Assembly (NCBI RefSeq): GCF_023634805.2
Contig: NZ_CP106881.1
Location: 3,377,501 to 3,441,500, forward strand
Length of the DNA: 64,000 bases
Reading direction: 5' to 3'
Origin: Comamonas endophytica
GTDB taxonomy: Bacteria > Pseudomonadota > Gammaproteobacteria > Burkholderiales > Burkholderiaceae_C
Below are positions 1-8,539 of this stretch, one piece after another; positions within the stretch are counted from its first letter, which is position 1; every line of letters begins with the position of its first letter. The translations under genes were made by a program, and so were the position numbers. The notes under the pieces are model-generated. The model had not been told where the DNA came from and made no database searches. It worked only from the letters and a program-made list of their open reading frames with translations.

Positions 1-907
1 ACTGGGTGGAGATTTCCACGATGCGCGCCTCGGCAAAGCCCGAATGCACGGTGTAGGCAGCGCTCAGCAGCTCGAGCGTGGAACGCACGCTGGGGGCGGA
101 CATGTCGTCGGACTCGATCTCGGTCGCGCCGATGACGAACAGATGGTCCTCCTTGGGCGCGATGTACAGCGGATAGCGCGGATGCACCAGCCGCGTCGGC
201 CGCAGCAAGCGGACCTCGGGCGCATGCACGCGCAGCACCTCGCCGCGCACGCCGCGCAACTGGCGCCAGGCGCCGCGCGCGCCCAGGCCGCGGCAGTCCA
301 GCACCCAGTCGGGCTGGCCCGCAGTGCCGGGCGCGAAGTCGCCCATTTCGCGCGGGGTGTTCCAGTGCATCTCCACATTCAGGCGCGTGAGCGTGGCACG
401 CAGCGCGTCGAGCAGCTGGCGGTTGTCCAGCTGGCCTTCGCCGGGCAGATACACGCCCTGGTTGAAACGGTGCGTGGTGGCCGGCTCGATCTCGTGCAGC
501 GCGCTGCCCGACAGGTTCTGCAGCGCCGGCAGCGTCGGGTTGATGCGGCGGTTCTTCTCGAACAGTGCGCACAGGCGCTGCGCGTCCCCCGCATCCTGGC
601 GGTGCCAGAGCACCAGCGTGCCGTTTTGCTGGAAGAACACTGGCTGGTCCAGGCCGGCGATCAGCTGCGGCCAGCGCTCGAGCGCGTACTGGCCCATGCG
701 CACCACGCCCGGTTCGGTCACGGCCGATTCGGCCAGCGGCGCCAGCATGGCCGCGGCCACGCGCGCCGCCGCGCCGCCGGCCTCGGGGCCCTGGGCGTCA
801 TACAGCGCGATGCGGTGGCCCTGGCGCGCGAGCTGGCAGGCCAGCAGGCGGCCCATGAGTCCCGCGCCCAGGATGGCAACGCGCGAGGAAGGTTGAAGGC
901 AAGGCAT
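1..907 (-). CDS. thiO: FAD-dependent glycine oxidase ThiO (3' end beyond window)
   Basis: Predicted to oxidise glycine to iminoglycine for thiazole synthesis in thiamine biosynthesis. About 302 residues are visible; the C-terminus lies left of the window. The N-terminus has a Rossmann FAD motif (GAGLMG, residues 14-19) followed by a DAO-type fold, with the motif HLFVIGATE late in the visible part, as in ThiO. The start ATG (905-907) lies about 60 nt downstream of a TPP riboswitch on the same strand, so thiamine pyrophosphate should control it. Family and riboswitch support each other; another DAO-family oxidoreductase is the only real alternative. Confidence 0.85.
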   Translation of the reverse strand, partial: MPCLQPSSRVAILGAGLMGRLLACQLARQGHRIALYDAQGPEAGGAAARVAAAMLAPLAESAVTEPGVVRMGQYALERWPQLIAGLDQPVFFQQNGTLVLWHRQDAGDAQRLCALFEKNRRINPTLPALQNLSGSALHEIEPATTHRFNQGVYLPGEGQLDNRQLLDALRATLTRLNVEMHWNTPREMGDFAPGTAGQPDWVLDCRGLGARGAWRQLRGVRGEVLRVHAPEVRLLRPTRLVHPRYPLYIAPKEDHLFVIGATEIESDDMSAPSVRSTLELLSAAYTVHSGFAEARIVEISTQ

Positions 908-967
908 GGAATGGAGTCGATCGGTCCCGTCAATACGGCAGGACAAACAGGCGCGGCCACGCCCTGG

Positions 968-1116
968 GAAACTCCCCACGCCAGTATGACCTGGATCGGG
1001 TGTCGGGGCGGGCAGCGCCAAGGCGCCGCCGGGCGCCTGGCGCCCAGCCCCAGGGTGTTTCTCAGTCGCGCATCGCGTGGCGGCTGCTCAGCCGCTGGCG
1101 ATGGGACACCCCTGTT
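968..1116 (-). promoter_or_regulatory. TPP riboswitch (THI element)
   Basis: Read on the minus strand the order is AGGGGTGTCCC, a variable hairpin arm, CTGAGA with an ACACCC tract, a second variable GC-rich arm, then ACCCGATCCAGGTCATACTGG followed by CGTGGGGA. These match the conserved blocks of the thiamin pyrophosphate aptamer (GGGGTGCCC, CTGAGA, ACCC, GAACCTGATCTGG, GGGA), with the usual GAACCTGAT block slightly diverged. It sits in the thiO leader. The mechanism (termination or occlusion of the start) is not resolved. Confidence 0.85.
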
Positions 1117-1256
1117 TCGTCCGTTGAAGCTTCGATTACAGCACAAGCCGGGCAGCTGCGTGGCTTCGAGGGCGGCTTGGGTCGGGAATCCGCCGCGCGC
1201 GCTGCGCCCGTGCGCCTAAGATGATGACTCCATCCGCTGCATCAGGTTCAGAGCCC

Positions 1257-2657
1257 ATGCCCGTTTACCACCAAACCATTGGCGTGCGCCGCCATGTCTT
1301 CGACGGATTGGCGCAGTTGCTGGCACGGGCCTCGCCCGAGCGCTCGGGCGACCAACTGGCCGGCGTCGCGGCGCACTCGGCCGAGGAGCGGGTGGCGGCG
1401 CAGATGGCGCTTGCCGATGTGCCGCTGGCGCAGTTCCTTCGGGAAGCCATCGTGCCTTATGAGTCCGACGAGGTCACGCGCCTGATCCTCGACGGCCACG
1501 ATGCGCAGGCCTTCGCACCCGTGGCCCATCTGAGCGTTGGCGGATTTCGCGACTGGCTGCTGTCCGATGCGGTCGACAGCGCCACGCTGGCGGCGCTCGC
1601 GCCCGGGCTGACGCCCGAGATGGCGGCCGCGGTATCGAAGCTGATGCGCCACCAGGACCTGATCCAGGTGGCGCGCAAGTGCCAGGTGACGACGCGCTTT
1701 CGCAACACCATCGGCCTGCCGGGGCGGCTGTCGACGCGGCTGCAGCCCAACCATCCGACGGATGCGGCCGCGGGCGTGGCCGCCAGCGTGGTGGACGGCC
1801 TGATGCATGGCTCGGGCGATGCGACCATCGGCATCAACCCGGCCACGGACAATGTGCCCCGGGTCATGCGCCTGCTGGAGATGCTGGACGCGGTGATCCA
1901 GCAATACGGCATTCCCACCCAGTCCTGCGTGCTGACCCATGTCACGAACACGCTGCAGGCGATGGAGCGCGGCGCGCCCGTGGACCTGGTGTTCCAGTCC
2001 ATTGGCGGCACCGAAGCCACCAACCGCAGCTTCGGCATCGACCTGGCGCTCCTGGGCGAGGCGCAGGCGGCGGCCCTGTCGCTGCAGCGTGGCAGCCTGT
2101 TCGGGGATGGGCAGCGCGGGCGCAACGTGATGTATTTCGAGACCGGGCAGGGCAGCGCGCTTTCGGCCCATGCGCACCACGGCTGCGACCAGCAGACCAT
2201 CGAGGCGCGTGCCTATGCCGTGGCACGGCGCTTCGAGCCGCTGCTGGTCAACACGGTGGTGGGATTCATCGGTCCCGAATATCTGTTCGACGGCCGGCAG
2301 ATCATCCGCGCCGGGCTCGAGGACCATTTCTGCGGCAAGCTGCTGGGCCTGCCGATGGGCTGCGACATCTGCTACACCAACCATGCCGAGGCCGATCAGA
2401 ACGACATGGACGTGCTGCTGACGCTGCTGGGCGTGGCCGGCTGCACCTTCGTGATGGGCATTCCGGGCTCGGACGACGTCATGCTCAACTACCAGAGCAC
2501 CTCCTTCCACGACGCGCTCTATGCGCGGCGCGTGCTGGGGCTGCGGCCCGCACCTGAATTCGAGGCCTGGCTCGAGCGCACGGGCATCTTTTTGCCCGGC
2601 GGCGCTGCGCGGCTCGCGCAGGCCGGCGCGGGTCCGTTTGGGCATTTGCTGCCATGA
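1257..2657 (+). CDS. eutB: Ethanolamine ammonia-lyase heavy chain EutB
   Basis: Large subunit of the adenosylcobalamin-dependent ammonia-lyase that converts ethanolamine to acetaldehyde and ammonia. The 466-residue product begins [12 protein letters not shown], the usual start of this subunit in proteobacteria, so the in-frame ATGs at 1221 and 1224 are rejected. Family blocks seen include [17 protein letters not shown] and [14 protein letters not shown]. The stop is 14 nt before the preferred eutC start. No eutA, permease or microcompartment shell gene lies nearby, so this is the minimal eutBC form that uses ethanolamine as nitrogen or carbon source in the cytosol. Confidence 0.95.
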   Translation: MPVYHQTIGVRRHVFDGLAQLLARASPERSGDQLAGVAAHSAEERVAAQMALADVPLAQFLREAIVPYESDEVTRLILDGHDAQAFAPVAHLSVGGFRDWLLSDAVDSATLAALAPGLTPEMAAAVSKLMRHQDLIQVARKCQVTTRFRNTIGLPGRLSTRLQPNHPTDAAAGVAASVVDGLMHGSGDATIGINPATDNVPRVMRLLEMLDAVIQQYGIPTQSCVLTHVTNTLQAMERGAPVDLVFQSIGGTEATNRSFGIDLALLGEAQAAALSLQRGSLFGDGQRGRNVMYFETGQGSALSAHAHHGCDQQTIEARAYAVARRFEPLLVNTVVGFIGPEYLFDGRQIIRAGLEDHFCGKLLGLPMGCDICYTNHAEADQNDMDVLLTLLGVAGCTFVMGIPGSDDVMLNYQSTSFHDALYARRVLGLRPAPEFEAWLERTGIFLPGGAARLAQAGAGPFGHLLP

Positions 2658-2671
2658 AGGAGGAACCCGCC

Positions 2672-3460
2672 ATGGATGCCTGGGAGCAGCTGCGCCGCTA
2701 TACGCCGGCGCGCATCGCGCTGGGCCGCAGCGGCATCAGCCTGCCCACCGCGCAGCAGCTGGCCTTCCAGCTGGCCCATGCGCAGGCGCGCGACGCGGTG
2801 CACCGGGCGCTCGACATGGATGCCACCGCCGCGGCCATCGAAGCGCTGGGCATGCCCACGCTGCGCGCGCACAGCGCGGCGGCCGATCGCGCCAGCTACC
2901 TGCAGCGGCCGGATCTGGGGCGCCAGCTGGACGAAGGGTCGACGCTGGCGCTGCAGTCGGCCGGTATGTGCGAGGCGCCGGACCTGTGCATCGTCGTGGC
3001 CGATGGATTGTCGGCGCTGGCGATCGAGAGGCATGCGGCGCCATTCCTGGCGGCATTGCTGGCCCGGCTGCGGCAGGATGCGCCGGCGTGGCGCCTGACC
3101 CCGGCGGTGCTGGTCCGGCAGGCGCGCGTGGCCATTGGCGACGGGATCGGCGCCCTGCTGGGCGCGCAGCTGGTGCTGGTGCTGATCGGCGAGCGCCCGG
3201 GGCTGAGCTCGCCCGACAGCCTGGGCCTGTACCTGACCTGGACTCCGCGGCGCGGGCGCACGGATGCCGAGCGCAACTGCGTCTCCAACGTGCGCCCCGC
3301 GGGCCTGGACTATCCGGAGGCCGCGGCGCGCACCGCCTGGCTGCTGCGCGCGGCGCGCGAGCGCGGCCTCACCGGCGTGGCGCTCAAGGATGAAAGCGCG
3401 CCGCTGCCGCGCCTTGAAATGGACCGGGGCGAGGATTTCACTTTGACGCGGCCAGCTTGA
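2672..3460 (+). CDS. eutC: Ethanolamine ammonia-lyase light chain EutC
   Basis: Small subunit that completes the B12-binding site of ethanolamine ammonia-lyase. It is 262 residues from [20 protein letters not shown]; the C-terminal half carries [13 protein letters not shown], typical of EutC. An ATG at 2654 overlaps the eutB stop, but AAGGAGGA at 2657-2664 sits 7 nt before ATG 2672 and would be coding if 2654 were used, so 2672 is preferred. Co-translated with eutB. Confidence 0.93.
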   Translation: MDAWEQLRRYTPARIALGRSGISLPTAQQLAFQLAHAQARDAVHRALDMDATAAAIEALGMPTLRAHSAAADRASYLQRPDLGRQLDEGSTLALQSAGMCEAPDLCIVVADGLSALAIERHAAPFLAALLARLRQDAPAWRLTPAVLVRQARVAIGDGIGALLGAQLVLVLIGERPGLSSPDSLGLYLTWTPRRGRTDAERNCVSNVRPAGLDYPEAAARTAWLLRAARERGLTGVALKDESAPLPRLEMDRGEDFTLTRPA

Positions 3461-3503
3461 TCCGGCGCCGCGCAGGGTATGGGATGAACCCTAAAATGCG
3501 CCC

Positions 3504-4391
3504 ATGACAAACCCTCTCCCGGCGGACTTCGCCCAGGTGCCCGGCGCGGCGCCTGCTCCCGTGCGCGTTGCGCGCTACCTGCGCGTACTCTCCATTGCCG
3601 GCTCCGACAGCGGCGGCGGCGCGGGCATCCAGGCCGACCTGAAGACCTTCAGCGCGCTGGGCTGCTATGGCATGACGGCCATTGCCGCGATCACCGCGCA
3701 GAACACCTGCGGCGTGCGCGCGATCCACGCGGTGCCGGCCGAGATGCTCAAGGCGCAGATCGATGCCGTGGTGCAGGACATCGGCGTCGATGCCGTGAAG
3801 ATCGGCATGCTGGCCACCCCCGACACGGTGCGCGTCGTGGCCGACGCCATCCGCGAATACCAGTTGCCGCACGTGGTGCTGGACCCGGTGATGGTGGCCA
3901 CCAGCGGCGACCGCCTGGTGGCGGCCGAGACCGCCGATGCGCTGGTGCGCGAGCTGTTTCCACTGGTGGAGCTGATCACGCCGAACCTCGACGAGGGCGG
4001 CTGGCTGCTGGGCCAGTCCATCGACGGCCCCACGGCGCTCGAAGCCGCCGCGCGCCAGCTGCTGGCGCTGGGCGCGCCGGCCGTGCTGCTCAAGGGCGGG
4101 CATCTGCCCGGCAACTGGGTCGTGGACCAGCTGGTGGAGCGCAGCGGCGCGGGCCAGCGTTTCGAGTCCGAGCGCATTGCCACGCACAACGGCCACGGCA
4201 CGGGCTGCACCCTGTCATCGGCCATTGCCTGCGAACTCGCGGCTGGCGCGGCGCTGCCCGAAGCCGTGGCGCGCGCGCGCGCCTATATCCTGGGGGCCAT
4301 TGCCGCTGGCGCCCAGGTGCGCACCGGCAGCGGCCATGGACCGCTCAACCATGGCTACGCGCCGCTGGCGCAAAGGATCGTGCGGAGATAG
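3504..4391 (+). CDS. thiD: Hydroxymethylpyrimidine/phosphomethylpyrimidine kinase ThiD
   Basis: Phosphorylates HMP and HMP-P to HMP-PP, the pyrimidine half of thiamine. The 295-residue protein has the ribokinase-like N-terminal block SIAGSDSGGGAGIQADLK and the C-terminal anion-hole block HNGHGTGCTLSSAIA. About 25 residues precede the conserved core, so a later start is possible, but this ATG gives the only long reading. It stands alone on the plus strand, convergent with the SH3 gene, and has no riboswitch of its own, unlike thiO. Confidence 0.95.
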   Translation: MTNPLPADFAQVPGAAPAPVRVARYLRVLSIAGSDSGGGAGIQADLKTFSALGCYGMTAIAAITAQNTCGVRAIHAVPAEMLKAQIDAVVQDIGVDAVKIGMLATPDTVRVVADAIREYQLPHVVLDPVMVATSGDRLVAAETADALVRELFPLVELITPNLDEGGWLLGQSIDGPTALEAAARQLLALGAPAVLLKGGHLPGNWVVDQLVERSGAGQRFESERIATHNGHGTGCTLSSAIACELAAGAALPEAVARARAYILGAIAAGAQVRTGSGHGPLNHGYAPLAQRIVRR

Positions 4392-4396
4392 GCCGC

Positions 4397-4864
4397 TTAC
4401 CAGCCCCAGCCCAGGCTCTTTGCGATCCAGCCCTGCTGGCCGTTGTCGCGCCGCACCTGGGCCCAGCTGCCGGATTTCTTCAGCGTGCGCACCACCTCGT
4501 GCTGCTCGAGCCTTGCCACGCGCTTGAACTTCGTGCCGGGCCCAGAGCGCAGATTGGCGCTGCGCGCGGTGATCACCATGTGCGGTGTCTTGGCCGTCAA
4601 CGGCGAGTGCACCCAGCCCAGGCTCGATTCGAAGTCGCGAACCTTGAGCCACTGGCCCTGGCGCTGCGTCACCTGCAATGGATAGCCCCGGCCCAGCTCC
4701 CACAGCGTGGCCGAACGGGTGTTGGGTTTCTCGCGCACATTCACCGACTCTCCCCGGATGCTCACGAAGTGGGGGGCGGCACTTGCCAGGGTGGGGGCCA
4801 GGGCGCCCAGGGCCAGGCTGGCGGCGGCAAGGAAATGCGGGAAGCGGCGGGGCATGGACAGCAC
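4397..4864 (-). CDS. Secreted tandem bacterial SH3 domain protein
   Basis: A 155-residue protein with an N-terminal signal peptide (hydrophobic run to about residue 29, cleavage near ASAA). Two SH3b-like repeats follow, each with a VNVR/ANLR strand, a central W-x-K/W-x-x-V strand and a closing GW. Such domains usually bind peptidoglycan or cell-wall peptides in the periplasm; no catalytic domain is attached. A CAGGAG ribosome site lies upstream of the start. The 3' end faces thiD with only 5 bp between the stops. Confidence 0.85.
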   Translation of the reverse strand: MLSMPRRFPHFLAAASLALGALAPTLASAAPHFVSIRGESVNVREKPNTRSATLWELGRGYPLQVTQRQGQWLKVRDFESSLGWVHSPLTAKTPHMVITARSANLRSGPGTKFKRVARLEQHEVVRTLKKSGSWAQVRRDNGQQGWIAKSLGWGW

Positions 4865-4963
4865 GGAAGAGGCTCCTGTTCAAACGTCGAGATTGAAAAA
4901 AAGCCTGTGTGAGTCCAGCCCCGGAAGTGAAGTTCCGGAGCGTGGCGAAAAGAATTGCAAACC

Positions 4964-4996
4964 CCTTCGGCCTGCGCCGTTGCCGCAGGCCGAAGG
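4964..4996 (-). terminator. Perfect 13-bp stem-loop, probable terminator
   Basis: CCTTCGGCCTGCG and its exact complement flank a 7-nt loop. Read on the minus strand, downstream of the small proline-rich gene, the stem is followed by a moderately T-rich tail (GGTTTGCAATTCTTTT), so it may end that transcript before the SH3 gene. The tail is imperfect, hence moderate confidence. Confidence 0.5.
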
Positions 4997-5123
4997 CAGT
5001 ATCCCTCAATGCCCAAGCTGCGGCAAAGGCCTGATCGTGGTGCTATCAGTCACTATTGTTACTTGATTTGCGCTTGCCCTGCCAACATCGCCGCACCCCA
5101 TTCCAAGTGAGGTCCAAAGCCCG

Positions 5124-5270
5124 TCAGGCGGGCTCTCGATCCGGTCTGGGATCCTGGATCGGAGGCGCCGTTCCAGGGGCTGCCGGTGGGTCTCCAATGG
5201 GCATTTCCTCTGGCTGTTCAGAAGGCAGTGGCGACGGGACGGGTGGATCGTTCGGTTGTGGTCGGTGCAT
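5124..5270 (-). CDS. Small proline-rich protein (48 aa)
   Basis: A short gene supported by a good ribosome site: GAGGAACGAA directly before ATG (5268-5270). Seventeen of 48 residues are proline and the rest largely D, E, Q and S, giving a disordered polypeptide with no signal peptide or membrane segment. I do not recognise a function. Similar short PxPP-rich proteins are, to my recollection, common in Comamonadaceae. The longer in-frame extension upstream lacks such a start signal. A stem-loop at 4964-4996 lies downstream. Confidence 0.6.
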   Translation of the reverse strand: MHRPQPNDPPVPSPLPSEQPEEMPIGDPPAAPGTAPPIQDPRPDREPA

Positions 5271-5460
5271 TTCGTTCCTCGATGGCTGATTGAACCATGG
5301 AGACGATACAAGCTGTTGAGTGAATTCAACTTGTAAGTGAAACCGGTTGAAACTTACTTCCGGGTTACGCGAGTTGGCGAGCCCGTCTGTTAGAACTGAC
5401 GCATTGACGACTATTCGTAACCTGTTTGGACGAAATCGGCTTACAGACAAGGAGCTCAAA

Positions 5461-5913
5461 TTGTTTTACGAGTTTGAACGCCGTGCAGTCGCCTTCCTGA
5501 AGCGCGTTGAAGGCATGGAGCCCTGTGCTTCCCGCCAGCAGGCCTATGACAGCCTGCTGCGCCACTGGCACGCGGTCGAGTCCAGCTACCACGACGACAA
5601 GGCGTATCTCGATGCCTTGCTGAAGAAGAAGATGTCGGAAGACAACGACTGGCACTGCCTTGATGGCGATCCCTGCTACTGGCAGAGCCCCAAGGTACCG
5701 CAGCTGCGCATCTACATCCATGACGACGGGGCGATCGTCATCCAGCGCCTGGGCGGCTCGCGCGAGGGCCGCATCCTGTTTGCGTCGACGTCTGCCCAGC
5801 CTGCGTTCCATCCACCAAGGCCGGCAGACGCAAAGGAGCCCATCCAGGGCTTCGCCAGCGCCGTCCAATCCGCGGCGACTTCCAAGCCGGAGCAGTCGCT
5901 GTCGAAGATGTGA
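5461..5913 (+). CDS. Hypothetical protein, start uncertain
   Basis: No family recognised. The 150-residue reading begins at a TTG with AAGGAG 6 nt upstream; an in-frame TTG at 5347 would add 38 residues but has weaker context, and the first ATG is at 5515. The N-terminal half is charged and helical (FYEFERRAVAFLKRVEGME), the middle has a W/D/Y-rich stretch (NDWHCLDGDPCYWQSPKVP) and strands LRIYIHDDGAIVIQRL; the tail is low complexity. It is probably cytosolic, as no signal or membrane segment is seen. Confidence 0.6.
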   Translation: MFYEFERRAVAFLKRVEGMEPCASRQQAYDSLLRHWHAVESSYHDDKAYLDALLKKKMSEDNDWHCLDGDPCYWQSPKVPQLRIYIHDDGAIVIQRLGGSREGRILFASTSAQPAFHPPRPADAKEPIQGFASAVQSAATSKPEQSLSKM

Positions 5914-6030
5914 GCGTTCCGGGCCTTGTCTCCCCATGGCCTACGTGGCTGCGGCCTGTGCACCGGCCCCGCGCCTCGGCCCGAGCAGTTAATTTTGAAG
6001 CTTTCTTTCATCGCCTCAAGGAGCACTGCC

Positions 6031-6270
6031 ATGGAAAAGAGCGTCAAGGATTGCGTCCACGAAATGATCAGCTATGACGATGCGCGCGTCAGCGCGCCGT
6101 ATGAACATGAAACCACGGCCTTGCTCGGTCTGGGCCTGCTGATGTGTGCCCTGCGTGCCCCGGGCCGCGGCCGCGCCGTGCTGCATGCCACCCTGGCCGG
6201 CATCCTGTTCGCGCGCGCCGCGTCCGGCACCGACGGCCTGCGCAAGTGGGCCAACGTGCCGCGTCCCTGA
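6031..6270 (+). CDS. Small hypothetical protein with one hydrophobic segment
   Basis: A 79-residue protein with a clear AAGGAG ribosome site 7 nt before ATG 6031, which excludes the longer upstream reading. It has a charged N-terminus (MEKSVKDCVHEMISYDDARV) and a central or C-terminal hydrophobic stretch (TTALLGLGLLMCALRAP, then ATLAGILFARAA) that could span or lie on the inner membrane. No named family recognised. The gene ends just before a strong bidirectional terminator. Confidence 0.65.
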   Translation: MEKSVKDCVHEMISYDDARVSAPYEHETTALLGLGLLMCALRAPGRGRAVLHATLAGILFARAASGTDGLRKWANVPRP

Positions 6271-6311
6271 GGCGCCGGCGCCGCCGCACGGCGGTGCCAG
6301 CACACAGAACG

Positions 6312-6336
6312 AAAAAAGCGGCCGAGGCCGCTTTTT
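6312..6336. terminator. Bidirectional rho-independent terminator
   Basis: An A-run, AGCGGC, loop CGAG, GCCGCT and a T-run form a stem of about 10 bp when A and T pairs are included. It lies between the convergent small membrane gene (ends 6270) and the ppiC-type gene (ends 6371) and can serve both. Confidence 0.85.
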
Positions 6337-6370
6337 CCATGCCGTGGCGCCCATCCAGGCGCCATCCGGA

Positions 6371-7156
6371 TCACTCCACCTTGGCCTTGGCGCGCAGGCC
6401 TTCCTGGAACTGGATCAGCTTCTGCTGCTCCAGCTGCTGGGCCACCTGGGGTTTGACGTCCTCCAGCTTGGGCAGCTCGGCCTGGCGGGTATCGTCCAGG
6501 CGAATGACGTGCCAGCCGAACTGGCTCTTGACGGGCGTCTGGGTGTAGCTGCCCTTTTGCAGCTTGACCATGGCTTCGGTGAACTCGGGCACGAAGCTGT
6601 TGGCGTTGGCCCAGTCCAGGTCGCCGCCGCGCGCGCCCGATCCCGGGTCCTTGGATTGCTTCTTGGCGATCTCGGCGAAGTTGCCGCCCTGCTTGAGCGA
6701 GGCGATGATGGCCTTGGCTTCTTCTTCGGTCTGCACCAGGATGTGGCTGGCGCGGTATTCCTGGCCCTGGTTGGCGGCCACGAACTTGTCGTATTCCGCC
6801 TTGATCTCGGCATCGGTCACCGGGTTCTTCTTGCGGAAGTCCTCGAACAGCTCGCGGATCAGCACGGTCTGGCGGGCCAGTTCCATCTGCGACTTGTACT
6901 CGGGGGAAGCCTCGAGGCCGCGGCGGCGTGCTTCCTGCATGAAGACTTCGCGCGCAATGACTTCTTCCTTGATCTGGCTTTCGATCTCGGGAGACATGGG
7001 ACGGCCCGAGCGTTCGATCTGCTGCTTGAGCACTTCCACGCGTTCCTTGGGAACGGGCTTGCCGTTGACGATGGCCAGGTTTTGGGCCGAAGCACCCAGG
7101 GCAGTGCCGCCCAGAACGGCAGCCGTCACCAGGCTGGACAAGAACTGTTTATTCAT
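6371..7156 (-). CDS. Periplasmic PpiC-type (parvulin) peptidyl-prolyl isomerase
   Basis: A 261-residue foldase of the PrsA/SurA type. Residues 1 to about 24 form a signal peptide ending ASAQ; a helical SurA_N-like chaperone region follows, then a parvulin domain with RASHILVQTEEEAKAII, GGDLDWANANSFVPEFTEAM and the closing FGWHVIRLDD. It likely assists folding of outer-membrane or periplasmic proteins. The ATG at 7154-7156 gives the canonical signal peptide, so the 14-residue upstream extension is rejected. It is the last gene of the selO-msrB-yciB-bolA run. Confidence 0.92.
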   Translation of the reverse strand: MNKQFLSSLVTAAVLGGTALGASAQNLAIVNGKPVPKERVEVLKQQIERSGRPMSPEIESQIKEEVIAREVFMQEARRRGLEASPEYKSQMELARQTVLIRELFEDFRKKNPVTDAEIKAEYDKFVAANQGQEYRASHILVQTEEEAKAIIASLKQGGNFAEIAKKQSKDPGSGARGGDLDWANANSFVPEFTEAMVKLQKGSYTQTPVKSQFGWHVIRLDDTRQAELPKLEDVKPQVAQQLEQQKLIQFQEGLRAKAKVE

Positions 7157-7228
7157 GCGAATTTCCGAAAGAAAGGTAGGGAACCGTGGAGGCTCCACGT
7201 TGCCAGGCCCCGAAAGGCAGGCCTGTAG

Positions 7229-7501
7229 TCAAAGCACTTCAATGGCGATGGCATGAACACCCTGGTCAATGAAGTCTTGCAGCGCATCATACACAAGGCG
7301 ATGGCGTGCCACGCGCGCGCGCCCGGCAAATTCCGGGGCCGCGATGCGCACCCTGAAATGGGTGCCGAAACCCGTGCCGTTGGCACCCGCATGGCCCGCA
7401 TGCTGGTGGCTTTCATCGATGACTTGCAGCACCGTGGGCGCCAGGCGCGCGCGCAGTGCAGCCTCCATGGCTTCGGCGCTTATCGCGGGCAGCGCGCTCA
7501 T
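7229..7501 (-). CDS. BolA family protein
   Basis: A 90-residue BolA-fold protein. These small class II KH-like proteins partner monothiol glutaredoxins in iron-sulfur handling or act as regulators. The diagnostic C-terminal block RVARHRLVYDALQDFI...GVHAIAIEVL is present, with the conserved RHRLVY. The ATG overlaps the yciB stop (ATGA, 7498-7501), implying translational coupling. An N-terminal His-rich loop (ESHQHAGHAG) precedes the core, as in longer BolA members. Confidence 0.9.
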   Translation of the reverse strand: MSALPAISAEAMEAALRARLAPTVLQVIDESHQHAGHAGANGTGFGTHFRVRIAAPEFAGRARVARHRLVYDALQDFIDQGVHAIAIEVL

Positions 7502-8064
7502 GGCAGTTCCTTGGGCGCGGCGGCGGCTTCGGCGCCGTCTTCCTTCAGGTAGCGGCTCAGATACAGCGCCTGCGCCACCACGAACACCAGCATCAGGCCC
7601 ATGCCGCCAAACAGCTTGAAGTTGACCCAGGTGTCGGTGTTGAAGTGGTAGGCGATCCACAGGTTGAGCGCGCCCATGCCGGCGAAGAACGCAGCCCAGG
7701 CCCAGTTGAGCCTGAGCCAGACGGCCTCGGGCAGCTGCAGCTGGGCGCCCATGACCGAGCGCAGCAGGTTCTTCTTGAACAGCAACTGGCCGCCCAGCAG
7801 CGCGCCGCCCATGAGCCAGTACAGCACGGTGGGTTTCCACTTGATGAAGGTTTCGCTCTCCGCCAGCAGCGTGGCGCCGCCAAACAGCACGATGACGCCC
7901 AGGCTCACCCATTGCATGGGTTCGACCCGGCCGTTGCGCAGGCGCAGATAGGCGATCTGCACCACCGTGGCCGCGATAGCCACGGCCGTGGCCGCATAGA
8001 TGCCCCAGACCTTGAAGGCCACGAAGAACAGGATGATGGGGAAGAAGTCGATCAGGAGTTTCAT
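7498..8064 (-). CDS. yciB: Inner membrane-spanning protein YciB (septation protein A)
   Basis: A 188-residue membrane protein of the YciB/IspZ family, linked in enterobacteria to cell envelope integrity and septation. It begins MKLLIDFFPIILFFVAFKVWGIY, the family hallmark, and has five hydrophobic helices plus the motif FIKWKPTVLYW. It overlaps bolA by 4 nt, a pairing often seen in Burkholderiales. It is separated from msrB by 61 nt with no evident terminator. Confidence 0.95.
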   Translation of the reverse strand: MKLLIDFFPIILFFVAFKVWGIYAATAVAIAATVVQIAYLRLRNGRVEPMQWVSLGVIVLFGGATLLAESETFIKWKPTVLYWLMGGALLGGQLLFKKNLLRSVMGAQLQLPEAVWLRLNWAWAAFFAGMGALNLWIAYHFNTDTWVNFKLFGGMGLMLVFVVAQALYLSRYLKEDGAEAAAAPKELP

Positions 8065-8125
8065 GGGGCTCGCGGGCCAAGGGGCAATAGGGCACGGCCG
8101 TTGCGGCGGGCGGCGGCCGTGTGGG

Positions 8126-8539
8126 TCAGGACGTGCTGGGCGAGAAGTCCAGCGACGCCGAGTTCATGCAGTAGCGCAGGCCCGTGGGCTGCGGGCCGTC
8201 TTCGAACACATGGCCCAGGTGCGCGCCGCATTGCGCGCAGACGGTTTCGGTGCGCGTCATGCCATGGCTGTGATCGACGATCTCGCGGATGGTTCCGGGA
8301 AGGGCCTGCGAAAAACTCGGCCAGCCGCAGCCGGCATCGAACTTGGTGCCGGAGGCAAACAGCTTGGCGCCGCAGCAGATGCAGTGGTAGCTGCCGTCTG
8401 CCCAGTGCTGCTCGTACTTGCCGGTGTAGGGGCGCTCGGTGGCCGCGTGGCGCGTGATCTGGTAGGCGCCGGGCTCGGCACCCTTTTCCTGCAGCACGGC
8501 GTGCCACTCGGCGTCGGTTTTCTGTGTGGGAAAGCTCAT
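8126..8539 (-). CDS. msrB: Peptide-methionine (R)-S-oxide reductase MsrB
   Basis: Repairs methionine-R-sulfoxide in proteins. All parts are visible in 137 residues: two zinc CxxC pairs (CICCGAKLF and [12 protein letters not shown]), the GCGWPSF substrate loop, and the catalytic cysteine in RYCMNSASL near the C-terminus. There is no signal peptide, so it is cytosolic. The ATG overlaps the selO stop (ATGA at 8536-8539), so it is translated with the AMPylase SelO, consistent with a shared redox-repair role. Confidence 0.96.
   Translation of the reverse strand: MSFPTQKTDAEWHAVLQEKGAEPGAYQITRHAATERPYTGKYEQHWADGSYHCICCGAKLFASGTKFDAGCGWPSFSQALPGTIREIVDHSHGMTRTETVCAQCGAHLGHVFEDGPQPTGLRYCMNSASLDFSPSTS

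Noticed and set aside
1221..1256. Extension of EutB to an ATG at 1221
   Set aside because: The family start [12 protein letters not shown] is at 1257 and the extra residues look random.
2654..2671. EutC start at ATG 2654
   Set aside because: The AAGGAGGA ribosome site lies inside this stretch and is correctly spaced for ATG 2672.
5006..5329. Minus-strand 107-codon frame overlapping the small proline-rich gene
   Set aside because: No ribosome site and no protein-like composition; the other frame has a clear start signal.
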